Shown here: positions 8,821 to 17,635 of the stretch, one piece after another
Layout of the letters: each line of letters begins with the position of its first letter
Position numbering within the stretch: the stretch's first letter is position 1
From: Rhodococcus globerulus NBRC 14531
Lineage (GTDB): Bacteria; Actinomycetota; Actinomycetes; Mycobacteriales; Mycobacteriaceae
DNA length: 64,000 nt
Reading direction: 5' to 3'
NCBI RefSeq assembly: GCF_001894805.1
Contig: NZ_BCWX01000001.1
Coordinates: forward strand, 744,001-808,000
The notes under the pieces: generated by a model
Database searches by the model: none
The model's input: the letters and a program-made list of their open reading frames with translations, nothing else
Told to the model about the DNA's origin: nothing
Translations under genes and position numbers: made by a program

Positions 8821-8861
8821 TCTCCTACTCTGGGAAATGTCCACAGGAAAGGGAAGACGCA

Positions 8862-9371
8862 ATGTCTGCGAAGTCGACGAACTCCGATGAAGGAGAACGT
8901 GAATCATCCGGTGCCGCAGCCGGAGCCAGCGACTTGGCAGCGCGCGTCGTCAGCTCTGCGGCACACGACATCGGGGGATTCATTCGTGCGCAGCGCGAAG
9001 CCGCACAAGTCTCGATGCGCCAACTTGCACAGCTCGCCGGTGTAAGCAATCCGTACCTCAGCCAGATCGAACGAGGACTACGGAAACCGTCTGCCGACGT
9101 GCTCGCGCAAATAGCAAAAGGGCTCCGAGTGTCTTCGGAAGTCCTCTACGTCCAGGCCGGATATCTCGAACAACGGCCACATAGTCCGATCCGTGACGCC
9201 GTGCTCGCAGATACCTCCATCAGCGAGCGACAGAAACAAGTGCTGCTCGAGATCTACGACTCGTTCTGTCGGGAGAACGATTCGACGCGGCCCGCTGCAG
9301 TAGCCCAGAGCGCAGCCCCCACCACAATTCCGGACTCAGACCTCCCAGAAGGAGAACAACATGACCGATAA
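8862..9371 (+). CDS. XRE-family helix-turn-helix regulator
   Basis: A 169-residue protein with one Cro/C1-type DNA-binding domain at about residues 40-100. The helix-turn-helix is MRQLAQLAGVSNPYLSQIERGLRKPSADVLAQIAKGL. The N- and C-terminal flanks are polar and probably disordered. It corresponds to M. tuberculosis Rv0474, which also precedes hbhA. ATG 8862 follows a GGAAAGGGAAG ribosome site. Its end overlaps the hbhA start by 11 bases, so the pair is co-translated. The repeats at 8787-8820 make self-regulation of the operon likely. Confidence 0.9.
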   Translation: MSAKSTNSDEGERESSGAAAGASDLAARVVSSAAHDIGGFIRAQREAAQVSMRQLAQLAGVSNPYLSQIERGLRKPSADVLAQIAKGLRVSSEVLYVQAGYLEQRPHSPIRDAVLADTSISERQKQVLLEIYDSFCRENDSTRPAAVAQSAAPTTIPDSDLPEGEQHDR

Positions 9372-10230
9372 GACCGCCATCGACAACGTCAAGACCTCGA
9401 TCTACGCCGCAGTCGGCGCCGGCGACCTCGTCGTCCAGGCCGTTGCCGACGTTGTTGCCCAGGTTCGTGAGCGCGCCGAGACCAGCCAGGACGAGGTCAC
9501 GGGCCGCGTCGACGGTGCACGCGAAAAGTTCGCCGCAGTGCAGGGCGACGTCGTGGAAAGCGTTGAGGCTCTTCGTGAGCGTCTCGCCGGCCTGCCGTCC
9601 GAGCTGCCCGAGGAGCTTGCCGAGCTGCGCGAGAAGTTTGCACCCGACGAGCTCCGCAAGGTCGCCGAGGCATACCTCAAGGTTGCGGGCGATCTGTACA
9701 ACTCGCTGGCAGAGCGCGGCGAAGATGCAGTTGAGCGCATCCGCAAGCAGCCGGCCGTCGAAGAGGGCATCGCCGCTGCGGAGTCCGCTCTCGGTGACGC
9801 TGTCGAGCTGACCGAAGACGCACTCGGAACCGTTGCCCGTCAGACGCGCGCCGTGGGCGAGCAGGCTGCCAAGCTGGCCGGCCGCGCTGCCGGACGCATC
9901 TCCGACACCGCCGAAGAGGTTGGCGAGAAGATCTCCGACGCCGGCGAGAAGATCGCCGATGTGGGCGACGAAGCTGCGCTCAAGGTCCTCGACCTCGGCG
10001 ACCAGGCAGACGAGGCTTCCAAGGAAGCTGCAGCTCGCGTGACCGCTGCCGCATCCGATGTCCAGGAGCGCGCAACGGCCGCTGCCAAGAAGACTGAACC
10101 CGCCAAGGCTGCACCGGCCAAGGCTGCGCCGGCGAAGGCTGCTCCCGCGAAGGCTGCTGCCGCACCGGTGAAGGCTGCTCCGGCCAAGACCGCTGCACCG
10201 ACGAAGGCTGCACCGACCAAGAAGGCTTGA
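9361..10230 (+). CDS. hbhA: Heparin-binding hemagglutinin-like surface protein
   Basis: A 289-residue protein with the HBHA layout: a short N-terminal hydrophobic stretch, a long Ala/Glu/Arg-rich coiled coil (about 30-240), and a C-terminal tail of PAKAA repeats rich in Lys, Ala and Pro. In mycobacteria that tail binds heparan sulfate and the protein also associates with lipid bodies. It is roughly 90 residues longer than M. tuberculosis HBHA, mostly through extra coiled coil (DTAEEVGEKISDAGEKIADVG repeats). The GAAGGAGAAC site sits just before ATG 9361. A terminator follows at 10250. In a soil genus, lipid-inclusion or surface roles are more likely than host adhesion. Confidence 0.88.
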   Translation: MTDKTAIDNVKTSIYAAVGAGDLVVQAVADVVAQVRERAETSQDEVTGRVDGAREKFAAVQGDVVESVEALRERLAGLPSELPEELAELREKFAPDELRKVAEAYLKVAGDLYNSLAERGEDAVERIRKQPAVEEGIAAAESALGDAVELTEDALGTVARQTRAVGEQAAKLAGRAAGRISDTAEEVGEKISDAGEKIADVGDEAALKVLDLGDQADEASKEAAARVTAAASDVQERATAAAKKTEPAKAAPAKAAPAKAAPAKAAAAPVKAAPAKTAAPTKAAPTKKA

Positions 10231-10249
10231 TCGGCAGGCTCGACAAGTG

Positions 10250-10285
10250 AGAAGGCTCCTGCGCTCTCGGGTGCAGGAGCCTTCT
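10250..10285 (+). terminator. Terminator of the XRE-hbhA operon
   Basis: A 13-bp perfect stem (10250-10262 with 10273-10285) with a 10-base loop is placed 20 bases after the hbhA stop. A short T-containing tail follows. Confidence 0.85.
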
Positions 10286-10323
10286 GTTCGTGATGTCGGA
10301 CTACGGAAACTAGGATGTAAGAC

Positions 10324-10617
10324 GTGGTAGCTGTGGATGGCATTATCGGCCTGATTTTTCTCGCACTGAAGTTGCTTGCCTTGGCAGGTGCTGTCTTCGC
10401 GATCGTGCATGCCGTGCGGCAGCGCCCTGACGCGTTCACCGCAGTCAACAAGCTGACCAAGCCGATCTGGCTTGGCATCCTTGTCGTCGCGGCTTTGGTG
10501 TTGTTGGTGACGTCTCCGGTGGGAATGCTGGGCATCATCGCGGTAGTCGCAATCTGCGTCTATCTCGTTGACGTGCGGCCTCGCGTGGACGACATCCAGC
10601 GCGGTCCGCGCTGGTAG
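10324..10617 (+). CDS. DUF2516 family small membrane protein
   Basis: A 97-residue protein with three hydrophobic helices: about 5-27, 46-64 and 66-83. A basic loop HAVRQRPDAFTAVNKLTKPIW lies between the first two and is the family hallmark. It corresponds to M. tuberculosis Rv0476, also placed after hbhA. The function is unknown. Start GTG 10324 is used. The preceding terminator separates it from hbhA, so it has its own promoter. Confidence 0.85.
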   Translation: MVAVDGIIGLIFLALKLLALAGAVFAIVHAVRQRPDAFTAVNKLTKPIWLGILVVAALVLLVTSPVGMLGIIAVVAICVYLVDVRPRVDDIQRGPRW

Positions 10618-10722
10618 CGCGTCTTTCGCAGTTCGTCCCCACCGGGGTGGCACTATGCGGTGCTATTGTGGGTTAACGGCAGTCACACATAGATTGCCGG
10701 TCCTCGTGGGGAGTGAACTGCG

Positions 10723-11658
10723 ATGTCTGTCGAGCATGACCGATCTACGAACGATCGGCGCCCATCCCGACTGACGCGTGCCGGTGACCGCCAGGAAACA
10801 GCGTCCAAGCTCCTTGCCTCGGCTGCCCGCACGTCCTACGACCCGTTGATCGAAATCGACTGGGAAGCTCCCGTCCCCGGCGACCTGTACGGGATGAGCC
10901 CCGAGTGGTGCAGCCTCTACGGCACGCCGATGTGGGACGAGATGACGCAGCAACAACGCATCACGCTCACCATCCACGAGGCCGCCAGCATCGCCGGCAC
11001 CGGCATCTGGTTCGAAATGATCCTCATGCAGATGCTCGTCCGCGACATCTACTTCCACGATCCTTCCACGGCGCACGTGCAATTTGCGCTCACCGAAATC
11101 GCCGACGAATGCCGGCACTCCACGATGTTTGCGCGCTCCGCAGCCAAATTCGGCGTCCCGTCCTACCGCCCGAAGACCTGGATCCGCACCGCTGCGCGCC
11201 CGTTCAAGGCCACGGCCACCGGATCCCTGGCCTACGGCGGAACACTCTTCGCCGAAGAAATCCTCGACATGATGCAACGCGAATTCATGCGAGACACCCG
11301 AGTACAACCGCTCACCCGAACCGTCAGCAGAATCCACGTGGTCGAAGAAGCCCGCCACATCAGATTCGCCCGCGAGGAAACCGTCCGACGAGCAGCCAAC
11401 ATCACCCGGTTCCAGCAAGCCCGCGTCCGGTTCGTCCTTGCCGTCACCGCTTACTTCGTGGTCACCAGCCTCGTGAACAAGAACGTTTACGCAGCCGCCG
11501 GACTCGACGCCGAAGCGGCAATCCACGCCGCCAAAAACAATGTCCACTACCACGACATGGTGCGTCGAGGATGCGCGAATACCGTCGAGTTTCTTACCGA
11601 GGTCGGCCTGATCGGCGGCCCGTCAACGATGTTGCTGCGCCGAGCGCACATCATCTGA
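10723..11658 (+). CDS. AurF-like non-heme diiron oxygenase
   Basis: A 311-residue helical protein of the p-aminobenzoate N-oxygenase (AurF) class. Carboxylate/histidine metal ligands are visible as Glu in TIHEAAS, EIADECRHS, LFAEEILD and VVEEARHIRF, which match the two ExxH pairs of a ferritin-like diiron site. The family oxidises amines or performs other O2-dependent oxidations; the substrate here is unknown. The gene for an alpha/beta hydrolase follows 50 bases later in the same direction, suggesting a joint function. Start ATG 10723 follows GGGGAGTG. Confidence 0.85.
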   Translation: MSVEHDRSTNDRRPSRLTRAGDRQETASKLLASAARTSYDPLIEIDWEAPVPGDLYGMSPEWCSLYGTPMWDEMTQQQRITLTIHEAASIAGTGIWFEMILMQMLVRDIYFHDPSTAHVQFALTEIADECRHSTMFARSAAKFGVPSYRPKTWIRTAARPFKATATGSLAYGGTLFAEEILDMMQREFMRDTRVQPLTRTVSRIHVVEEARHIRFAREETVRRAANITRFQQARVRFVLAVTAYFVVTSLVNKNVYAAAGLDAEAAIHAAKNNVHYHDMVRRGCANTVEFLTEVGLIGGPSTMLLRRAHII

Positions 11659-11708
11659 CACCCATCATCCGTATCGATTTTCTTTCGAATTCAGTCAGGG
11701 GTACATGC

Positions 11709-12740
11709 ATGTCCAGCAGTTCGCGAACCACCACACTCCGGGTATTGGCCGGAGTTGCCGGAGCCGGAGCGTTTGCGGCAGCCGTCGCCGCTATCCGTCG
11801 TCGTAGCTCCACCAGAGGGCTCACTCTCGTTGCCGACGTCGAACCGAACGCACTCTTGAAGACCCCGACGTTCAAAGCGGACATCAGCGAACTGACCACC
11901 GAAGACGGCGCGATCATCAACATCCGGGCATACGGCCCCGTCGACGGTGATCCCATTGTTCTCAGTCACGGCTGGACCTGCTCAACCGAATTCTGGTACC
12001 CACAGGTCAACGCGCTGGCCGGCGAGTACCGGGTCATCACGTACGACCAGCGCGGACACGGACGCAGTACTGTCGGCACCCTTCCGCTTGGGCCCGACGT
12101 ACTCGCCGACGATCTCTCGGCAGTGCTCGGAGCGACCGTCCGTGAAGACAAGAAAGCCGTCATCGTCGGACACAGCATGGGCGGCATGAGCATCATCGCG
12201 TGGGCCGGAAAGCACCCCGGCGACGTCAAGAAGTACGCGTCGGCGGTAATGCTGGCCAGCACGGCAAGTGACCGTCTGATTGCCGAAACCACCGTGATTC
12301 CGCTGCCGGAACGCTTCCCGCGGGTGCCGGTTCCGGTCGGCCGCGCCATCCTCAGCTCGCCCGTGCCATTCGTGTCCTCGGGCGCGATGACCAAGGCGAT
12401 CCAGTACGTCTCGATGTCGCCCAACGCCACCAAAGCCGAAGTTCAGTTCTGCGAGAACATCGTTCGAGAGTGCAAGCCGCGCATCCGCGGCGGTTGGGGA
12501 GCGGCCCTGAGCACTCTCGACATTCACGAGGGACTCGACAATCTCGAAGTGCCGACCACCGTGCTCGTCGGATCACTCGACCGACTCACGCCACCCGTCC
12601 ACGCACGCAAACTCGCGCAGGTGCTCGACGAAGCAGGCAACCTCGAACGGCTGATCGTGATTCCCGGTGTCGGTCACATGTCGTCCATCGAGAGCATCGA
12701 CGAATTCGACCGCGAGATCGTGCGGTTGCGCAATCTCTAG
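11709..12740 (+). CDS. Alpha/beta hydrolase, membrane-anchored or exported
   Basis: A 343-residue alpha/beta hydrolase. The nucleophile elbow is GHSMGG, the acid lies in GSLDRLTPP, and the histidine in PGVGHMSS. The oxyanion segment is SHGWTCS. An N-terminal hydrophobic helix (about 9-27, LRVLAGVAGAGAFAAAVAAI) with a basic flank suggests a membrane anchor or uncleaved signal. It lies 50 bases after the AurF-like gene. Its stop overlaps the stop of purU on the other strand through a shared CTAG. The substrate is unknown. Confidence 0.88.
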   Translation: MSSSSRTTTLRVLAGVAGAGAFAAAVAAIRRRSSTRGLTLVADVEPNALLKTPTFKADISELTTEDGAIINIRAYGPVDGDPIVLSHGWTCSTEFWYPQVNALAGEYRVITYDQRGHGRSTVGTLPLGPDVLADDLSAVLGATVREDKKAVIVGHSMGGMSIIAWAGKHPGDVKKYASAVMLASTASDRLIAETTVIPLPERFPRVPVPVGRAILSSPVPFVSSGAMTKAIQYVSMSPNATKAEVQFCENIVRECKPRIRGGWGAALSTLDIHEGLDNLEVPTTVLVGSLDRLTPPVHARKLAQVLDEAGNLERLIVIPGVGHMSSIESIDEFDREIVRLRNL

Positions 12741-13624
12741 CTGAACACCACAGTCTTGCGGCCGTGCACCAACACCCGATCTTCGAGGTGCCAGCGCAAA
12801 CCGCGAGAAAGAACAAGCTTTTCGATATCGCGACCCTGGCGGACCATGTCGGCAACATCGTCGGCATGGTCGACGCGGATCACGTCCTGCTCGATGATCG
12901 GGCCGGCATCAAGTTCCGCGGTGACGTAGTGGCACGTCGCACCGATCAGCTTCACACCCCGAGCAAAAGCCTGGTGGTACGGGCGGGCCCCGATGAACGA
13001 CGGCAAGAAGCTGTGATGGATGTTGATCGCGCGGCCCGCCCAGTGCTCGCACAGTGACTGCGGCAGAACCTGCATGAACCGAGCCAGGACAACCGCGTCC
13101 GGGTCATGGGCGTCGACCAGGGCGCGCACCTTCTCGAAGGACGGTCCGCGTTCGGCCGGGTCCTTGGGAAAGGGAACGTGGTGGAAGTCGATCCCGTGAC
13201 GCTCGGTCACGCTGCGCAAATCCTCGTGGTTTCCGATGACGGCGCTGATTTCGGCTGGGAGTTCGCCGCCGGCCGCGCGTCCGAGGAGGTCGTGAAGGCA
13301 GTGACCTTCCTTGCTCACCAGCAGGACGATTTTCTTGGGAGCCCCCGAATCGTGCAGCGTCCACTCGGTTTCGGGTCCGATCTCGGCGGCAACGGCCTTG
13401 AAACGCTCACGCAGTTCCTCGATGCTGATACTCACCGACGATGCCCGCACTGCCTGACGAGTGAAGAACCAACCGGTGTCCGCGTCAGCGTGATACGCCG
13501 CTTCGACGATCCAGCCACCGACATCGGTGAGGAAAGACGAAATGCGCGCGACGATGCCCGTCGTGTCCGGGCAGCCGAGGGAGAGTACGTAGCGTCGATC
13601 ATCAGTCGAGGGTGCAGCGGTCAT
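12737..13624 (-). CDS. purU: Formyltetrahydrofolate deformylase
   Basis: A 295-residue PurU. It hydrolyses 10-formyl-tetrahydrofolate to formate and tetrahydrofolate, feeding formate-dependent purine synthesis and balancing one-carbon pools. The N-terminal ACT domain (about 10-85, [18 protein letters not shown]) senses ligands. The C-terminal formyltransferase-fold domain has the catalytic Asn/His in [10 protein letters not shown] and Asp in DAGPIIEQD. The ATG at 13624 is 64 bases from the divergent deoC. Length and motifs are normal. Confidence 0.95.
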   Translation of the reverse strand: MTAAPSTDDRRYVLSLGCPDTTGIVARISSFLTDVGGWIVEAAYHADADTGWFFTRQAVRASSVSISIEELRERFKAVAAEIGPETEWTLHDSGAPKKIVLLVSKEGHCLHDLLGRAAGGELPAEISAVIGNHEDLRSVTERHGIDFHHVPFPKDPAERGPSFEKVRALVDAHDPDAVVLARFMQVLPQSLCEHWAGRAINIHHSFLPSFIGARPYHQAFARGVKLIGATCHYVTAELDAGPIIEQDVIRVDHADDVADMVRQGRDIEKLVLSRGLRWHLEDRVLVHGRKTVVFS

Positions 13625-13688
13625 ACCGCCTAGTCTCTCAGGTGTCGCAGTGCCGCTCGACGCATGGTCGTATGCCAAGCTTTCTTTC

Positions 13689-14354
13689 ATGGCCCACGCT
13701 GCGCTCACTCGTTCACAGGTTGCCGCAATGGTCGACCACACCCTGCTCAAACCCGAAGCCACGGCCGCCGACGTCACGGCGTTGATCGACGAGGCCCGGG
13801 AATTGGGCGTTCTCGCTGTGTGCGTCTCACCGTCGATGCTGCCGATCCGGGCCGACGGTCTGATCACCGCCGCTGTGGTCGGCTTTCCATCCGGCAAGCA
13901 TCACTCCTTGGTGAAGGGTGCCGAGGCTCGTCTTGCCGTTGATCAAGGTGCCCGCGAGATCGACATGGTCATCGATGTCGGGGCAGCACTCGCCGGTGAC
14001 TACAACGCTGTGCTTGCCGATGTACTCACCGTCCGTGAAGCCATGGGCGAGCACGCGGTGCTGAAGGTGATCCTCGAGACTGCGGCACTGCCCGACGAAG
14101 CGATAGTCGAATGCTGCCGCGCGGCAGTACATGCGGGCGCGAACTTCGTGAAAACCTCCACAGGTTTCCATCCCGCCGGCGGGGCAAGCGTCGAGGCTGT
14201 TGCGTTGATGGCCAAAACCGTCGGGCCGTCGGTGGGAGTCAAAGCCAGCGGTGGAATCCGCACGACGCAGGCAGCACTCGACATGATCGCTGCCGGTGCC
14301 ACCCGCCTCGGGCTTTCGGGAACCCGTGCTGTGCTCGACGGTCTGGGGGAGTAG
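13689..14354 (+). CDS. deoC: Deoxyribose-phosphate aldolase
   Basis: A 221-residue class I aldolase. It splits 2-deoxyribose 5-phosphate into glyceraldehyde 3-phosphate and acetaldehyde in deoxynucleoside catabolism. The Schiff-base lysine is Lys155 in FVKTSTGF. The proton-relay pair is Asp96 and Lys185 (VKASGGIR). ATG 13689 starts the conserved part; a GTG at 13650 would add 13 residues with no family match. The M. tuberculosis homologue Rv0478 sits in the same place. Here the following gene is an HNH protein not found at that spot in mycobacteria. Confidence 0.95.
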   Translation: MAHAALTRSQVAAMVDHTLLKPEATAADVTALIDEARELGVLAVCVSPSMLPIRADGLITAAVVGFPSGKHHSLVKGAEARLAVDQGAREIDMVIDVGAALAGDYNAVLADVLTVREAMGEHAVLKVILETAALPDEAIVECCRAAVHAGANFVKTSTGFHPAGGASVEAVALMAKTVGPSVGVKASGGIRTTQAALDMIAAGATRLGLSGTRAVLDGLGE

Positions 14355-14391
14355 CACTGGATTACCCGATCGGAAGTGATTCAGACCTGAT

Positions 14392-15933
14392 TCAAAACGG
14401 TGGCGGGTCGTTGCCGTAGTCGACGGGTTTGTGGGGCACCTGCTTTCGGGGCACATGTTTTCGGGGTGTGGAGATCGGGAAGGTTTGCCGCCGTTTGCGT
14501 TCCGCATTCTTCGCCGCCCGGTTTTGAATCTTGACGCGGCGATGTTTGCGTTCACTTCGGATGTGGGCGGCTTTGTTTTCCAGTCGTGTTCGTCGCGGTT
14601 TGCCGCCTTCCGGTGGCGGTGGTTCCTGTTGGCCGGCGAGTAGTCCGGCAGCTCTGGTGCGGTAGCAATGGCCTGTCTGCGAGGTCAGGGTGATGCTGTG
14701 GTCCGGGTTCGGGTGGAGTTGCCAGTTTCCGGAGTGCTTGAGGCGGTGGTGGTTGCGGCAGAACGCGCTCAGATTCGACGCGACGGTTTTCCCGCCGTTC
14801 GCGGGGTTGGTGTGGTTGAACGGATCGTTGTGGTCGAGGTCGCAGTTCCAGGCGGGGACATCGCAGTGCGGCCATTGGCAGCTTCCCGCGCTGACCCGCA
14901 GCCAGGTGTCGAGTGCCGCCCGGGGGCGGTACACAAACGCCGATGCCGGCGCAGGTGTCGGTTCGGGTTCAGCATCTGCCGGGACTCGCACTTCCCGAAC
15001 GTCTGCGTCTTTCGCGATGGCGCGGGCATGCTCGGCGCTGATGACGCCATACCCGTCGAGATGCGCGGGTTCATCCGACCCTGCGCGCAGTGCGGAATCG
15101 TGTATCACCACATGCACGAGTGGCCGGCGAATGATGACAACACCGCTACGGTCCTGCGGGCAATCACCGCGGTCGCAGTCGCACACCAACACCGTCGAAC
15201 CGCTCACCAACGCGCCCAACGCATCCGCGCGCCGCTGCTCATACGTACGGGAATCACGGCGACACACCGACATCGCCAACTCCCGCAACCTGCCGTCAAA
15301 GGCGCGGGCCTGCTCCGCCGGGATGCTGCCCAGGATGCGGGCCATGCCGTCCTCGGCGGCACTGACCCCCACGAACCTGTCGGCGAGGGCGCGGCGTCGT
15401 CGTTCCCGCATCCCCTCCGGATCGACCCGGGCCACGATCCGGTCGATCGCCGCCGTCAACCGGCGACCCGTCAACCCGATACCGCCGTCCACAGGTGGAG
15501 CCAACACCTGCTCGAGCAACAAGCGTTCGACCTCGTCGATCAACTCGTCACCGACATTCGCCGTCGCGGACTCGATCAACCCCACCCGATAGAAATCGAG
15601 TTCACCGCGGGCCATCGCCGCCCGCGTGCGATGCAACCGCGTCTTCAACGCAAAACCCAACCCGATGAGCTTCCCGGCCGCAGCACGCCCCATCGTGAGG
15701 ACCGCGCCGACCTCGGATTCGGCCAACTCGTGCGCCGACGACGTCCACGTGCCGCCGTCGACATGCTCGGCGCTGCGGCGGGTGAAGAACTCCGCCACCA
15801 CCGCCAGTTTCCGCTCGACCAACATCGCTTCACACGAATGCAACTCGGCCATCAAATCAACCAGGGCGCAATCGGTTTCGGTACCACTCAGCTGCGCTGA
15901 GATACCGAAACTTCCCACCCCCGGATCGAACAT
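14392..15933 (-). CDS. DUF222/HNH endonuclease-domain protein (13E12 repeat type)
   Basis: A 513-residue protein with an N-terminal DUF222 helical domain (about 1-330) and a C-terminal HNH nuclease motif. In the latter, CQWPHCDVPAWNCDLDHNDPFNHTNPANGGKT and FCRNHHRLKH supply the Cys pairs and catalytic histidines. A basic tail of about 80 residues (RRTRLENKAAHIRSERKHRR) follows. Such genes occur in many scattered copies in mycolate bacteria (13E12 family). Their function is unproven, though DNA cleavage is expected. It interrupts the deoC-lmeA order known from M. tuberculosis. A probable LexA box lies before it at 15964. Confidence 0.88.
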   Translation of the reverse strand: MFDPGVGSFGISAQLSGTETDCALVDLMAELHSCEAMLVERKLAVVAEFFTRRSAEHVDGGTWTSSAHELAESEVGAVLTMGRAAAGKLIGLGFALKTRLHRTRAAMARGELDFYRVGLIESATANVGDELIDEVERLLLEQVLAPPVDGGIGLTGRRLTAAIDRIVARVDPEGMRERRRRALADRFVGVSAAEDGMARILGSIPAEQARAFDGRLRELAMSVCRRDSRTYEQRRADALGALVSGSTVLVCDCDRGDCPQDRSGVVIIRRPLVHVVIHDSALRAGSDEPAHLDGYGVISAEHARAIAKDADVREVRVPADAEPEPTPAPASAFVYRPRAALDTWLRVSAGSCQWPHCDVPAWNCDLDHNDPFNHTNPANGGKTVASNLSAFCRNHHRLKHSGNWQLHPNPDHSITLTSQTGHCYRTRAAGLLAGQQEPPPPEGGKPRRTRLENKAAHIRSERKHRRVKIQNRAAKNAERKRRQTFPISTPRKHVPRKQVPHKPVDYGNDPPPF

Positions 15934-15963
15934 TCCCCAACCGTAATCGAAATTCTGTTCGAA

Positions 15964-15979
15964 TAGAACGGTTATTCGA
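15964..15979 (-). promoter_or_regulatory. Probable LexA (SOS) box before the HNH gene
   Basis: Read on the minus strand the 16 bases are TCGAATAACCGTTCTA. This matches 10 of 12 defined positions of the actinobacterial SOS box TCGAAC-N4-GTTCGA. It lies 31 bases before the start of the DUF222-HNH gene. Several mycobacterial 13E12 genes are known LexA targets, which supports the reading. An overlapping 8-bp inverted repeat (15958-15965 with 15973-15980) is also present. Confidence 0.5.
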
Positions 15980-16012
15980 AATCAGTCGGAAAAGTCCGAT
16001 AACAGGTAGAGA

Positions 16013-16783
16013 TCAGGTGAGAATTCCGCAGCTGTCAGGGACTGCGGATGCATTCTGGGCCGAGGCATTGGCAACGGGCATCGCGTAGGCGCCGCCCTCG
16101 AGTGAAATCTCGATCGCGTCATCGGTAACGGTGAGCTCGGTGGGCTTCATGTCCAACGGGTAGGTCTGCAGGCTGTCGGTCAGAGTCTGGACGATGCCGT
16201 CGACCAGGTCGGTCGGAAGTCCGAATCCCAGGATCTCGGCGCCGACGGTTTGTACGTCGACAACTCCGTTCGAGATAGTCGGCTTGACCGTGAGCTTCGC
16301 GAGACCTGCCGGTCCGACGTCGAAGGCCAAAGTTCCCGCGGCGGAATCAGCCGTGACACCGGTGACAAGTCCGCCGAAGGTCTGTTCCTGGAGGGTGGCC
16401 AGGATTCCGGCAGTGGACCAGGTGACATCGGCGCTCGAGCTTCCGATGGTTCCGCTGTTTCCGTCGGACGGTTGGAGATTGATGTCGTTGACCTTTGCGT
16501 GGACCTGCATTCCCGTTGCCGGCCCGAATGACGAATCGTCACTGTCGATGGTGATGTACGGGACCTTCTTGTCGATGGCCTGAAGCAGGACAGGCTTCCA
16601 GCTCAAGCCCACGTCTACCTGCGAGCCGAGTTCACTCTGAAACTGGTCGGCCATGCAGCTTTTGACTTGATTGCGAACGTAGAGTTCTCCGCCGACAAGC
16701 GCTGCGACCAGTACAGCGATCACGACGAGCAGGATGATGAGCACACGATTGCGCGGGGGCGCGTTGTTTGCTGCGACAGTCAT
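16013..16783 (-). CDS. LmeA-like DUF2993 phospholipid-binding protein
   Basis: A 256-residue protein with one N-terminal transmembrane helix (about 13-33, VLIILLVVIAVLVAALVGGEL) and an exported DUF2993 domain. In mycobacteria the family includes LmeA, a periplasmic phospholipid-binding protein needed for mannan elongation in lipomannan. The position after deoC equals that of Rv0479c. Features include the early Cys in VKSCMADQFQSELG and the SWKPVLLQAIDKKVPYITIDSDD segment. It has no same-strand partner. A role in envelope glycolipid assembly is an inference. Confidence 0.8.
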   Translation of the reverse strand: MTVAANNAPPRNRVLIILLVVIAVLVAALVGGELYVRNQVKSCMADQFQSELGSQVDVGLSWKPVLLQAIDKKVPYITIDSDDSSFGPATGMQVHAKVNDINLQPSDGNSGTIGSSSADVTWSTAGILATLQEQTFGGLVTGVTADSAAGTLAFDVGPAGLAKLTVKPTISNGVVDVQTVGAEILGFGLPTDLVDGIVQTLTDSLQTYPLDMKPTELTVTDDAIEISLEGGAYAMPVANASAQNASAVPDSCGILT

Positions 16784-16909
16784 CTCAGGGATTCTTCCCG
16801 ACGACTCTGAACGAACTCTGTGAATACGCGCCCATCCGATACTGTGATCTGAAACACAGAATGCCGTAGCCTGGCGGAAAAGCGCTCCAGACGGTCACCG
16901 GAGGTGGTC

Positions 16910-17488
16910 ATGGCTCCAGACTATGAAGCACTCGAATTGTTGGCACTGCGCCAATGTGGGTTTGTTGCGACTGATCAGGCCGCCGCCCTGGGTTTTTCCG
17001 GCAGTGACTGGGACTGGCTCTTGGAATCCGGAACCTGGGTTTCGGAGTGTCCGGGGCTGTTCCGACTGGATCGGGTGCGCCGCACCGCGATGGACGAGTT
17101 TGCCAAATGGTGTACGTGGTTTGCCGGCCGAGCAACCGTTTCGCACTACAGCGCTGCCGAACTTCACGGTCTCGGCCACTTACAGCCACGGTTCCTGCAC
17201 TTGTCCGTCGGAGTGCCCGTTTCGGCGCCGACTCGTCAGCTTGCTCTGCACCGATGCTTGCTCGCGGAATCGGAATGCGAGCAGTTCGGAGCCATTCGAA
17301 TTACGACGCCGGTGCGTACTGTCCTCGACATTGCGTCGGGTGGCATTTCCCAGGACCTGCTCAACGAAGTGGTGTCCGACGGCGTCGCGATCGGTCGACT
17401 CGACGCCCATGAGTTGTACCGCTCGTGCGAGAACGCCGCTGTCGACGTGGCTGTTCGCGTGGAATTGGCACTCACCGCAAGCCTGTAG
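16910..17488 (+). CDS. AbiEi-like antitoxin-domain protein, no toxin partner
   Basis: A 192-residue protein. The N-terminal 50 residues (ALRQCGFVATDQAAALGFSG then WVSECPGLFRL) resemble the winged-helix domain of type IV antitoxin AbiEi. The rest is typical of long actinobacterial relatives in which a histidine-rich HYSAAELHGLG stretch follows. ATG 16910 is preceded by GGAGG. In two-gene systems a nucleotidyltransferase toxin (AbiEii) follows; here the next gene encodes a secreted Ig-repeat protein. It may be a stand-alone regulator. Family assignment is by pattern only. Confidence 0.6.
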   Translation: MAPDYEALELLALRQCGFVATDQAAALGFSGSDWDWLLESGTWVSECPGLFRLDRVRRTAMDEFAKWCTWFAGRATVSHYSAAELHGLGHLQPRFLHLSVGVPVSAPTRQLALHRCLLAESECEQFGAIRITTPVRTVLDIASGGISQDLLNEVVSDGVAIGRLDAHELYRSCENAAVDVAVRVELALTASL

Positions 17489-17504
17489 TCGTAACCGACC
17501 TTGT

Positions 17505-17524
17505 GCCAAATGCACCAATTTGGC
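17505..17524 (+). terminator. Small hairpin after the AbiEi-like gene
   Basis: A 7-bp perfect stem, GCCAAAT (17505-17511) with ATTTGGC (17518-17524), has a 6-base loop and is followed by GAAAAG. It lies 16 bases after the stop codon. It could act as a weak terminator or a regulatory palindrome for the next gene. Confidence 0.4.
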
Positions 17525-17635
17525 GAAAAGGGTAGTTGCGTTACAGGCAAAGGGATAACGTCACGGCATCAAAGCAGATGGACACTTGTCCTAGACACCT
17601 GTACTGGACGCCTGTCTGCTCCGTCGTCGAGAGGG

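Noticed and set aside
9220..10653. A 477-codon minus-strand frame over hbhA
   Set aside because: The Leu/Ser/Gly/Cys/Arg runs are the reverse complement of the Lys/Ala coding repeats; no start signal.
14668..15900. A 410-codon plus-strand frame over the HNH gene
   Set aside because: Antisense shadow of a gene with clear DUF222 and HNH motifs; composition is atypical for a protein.
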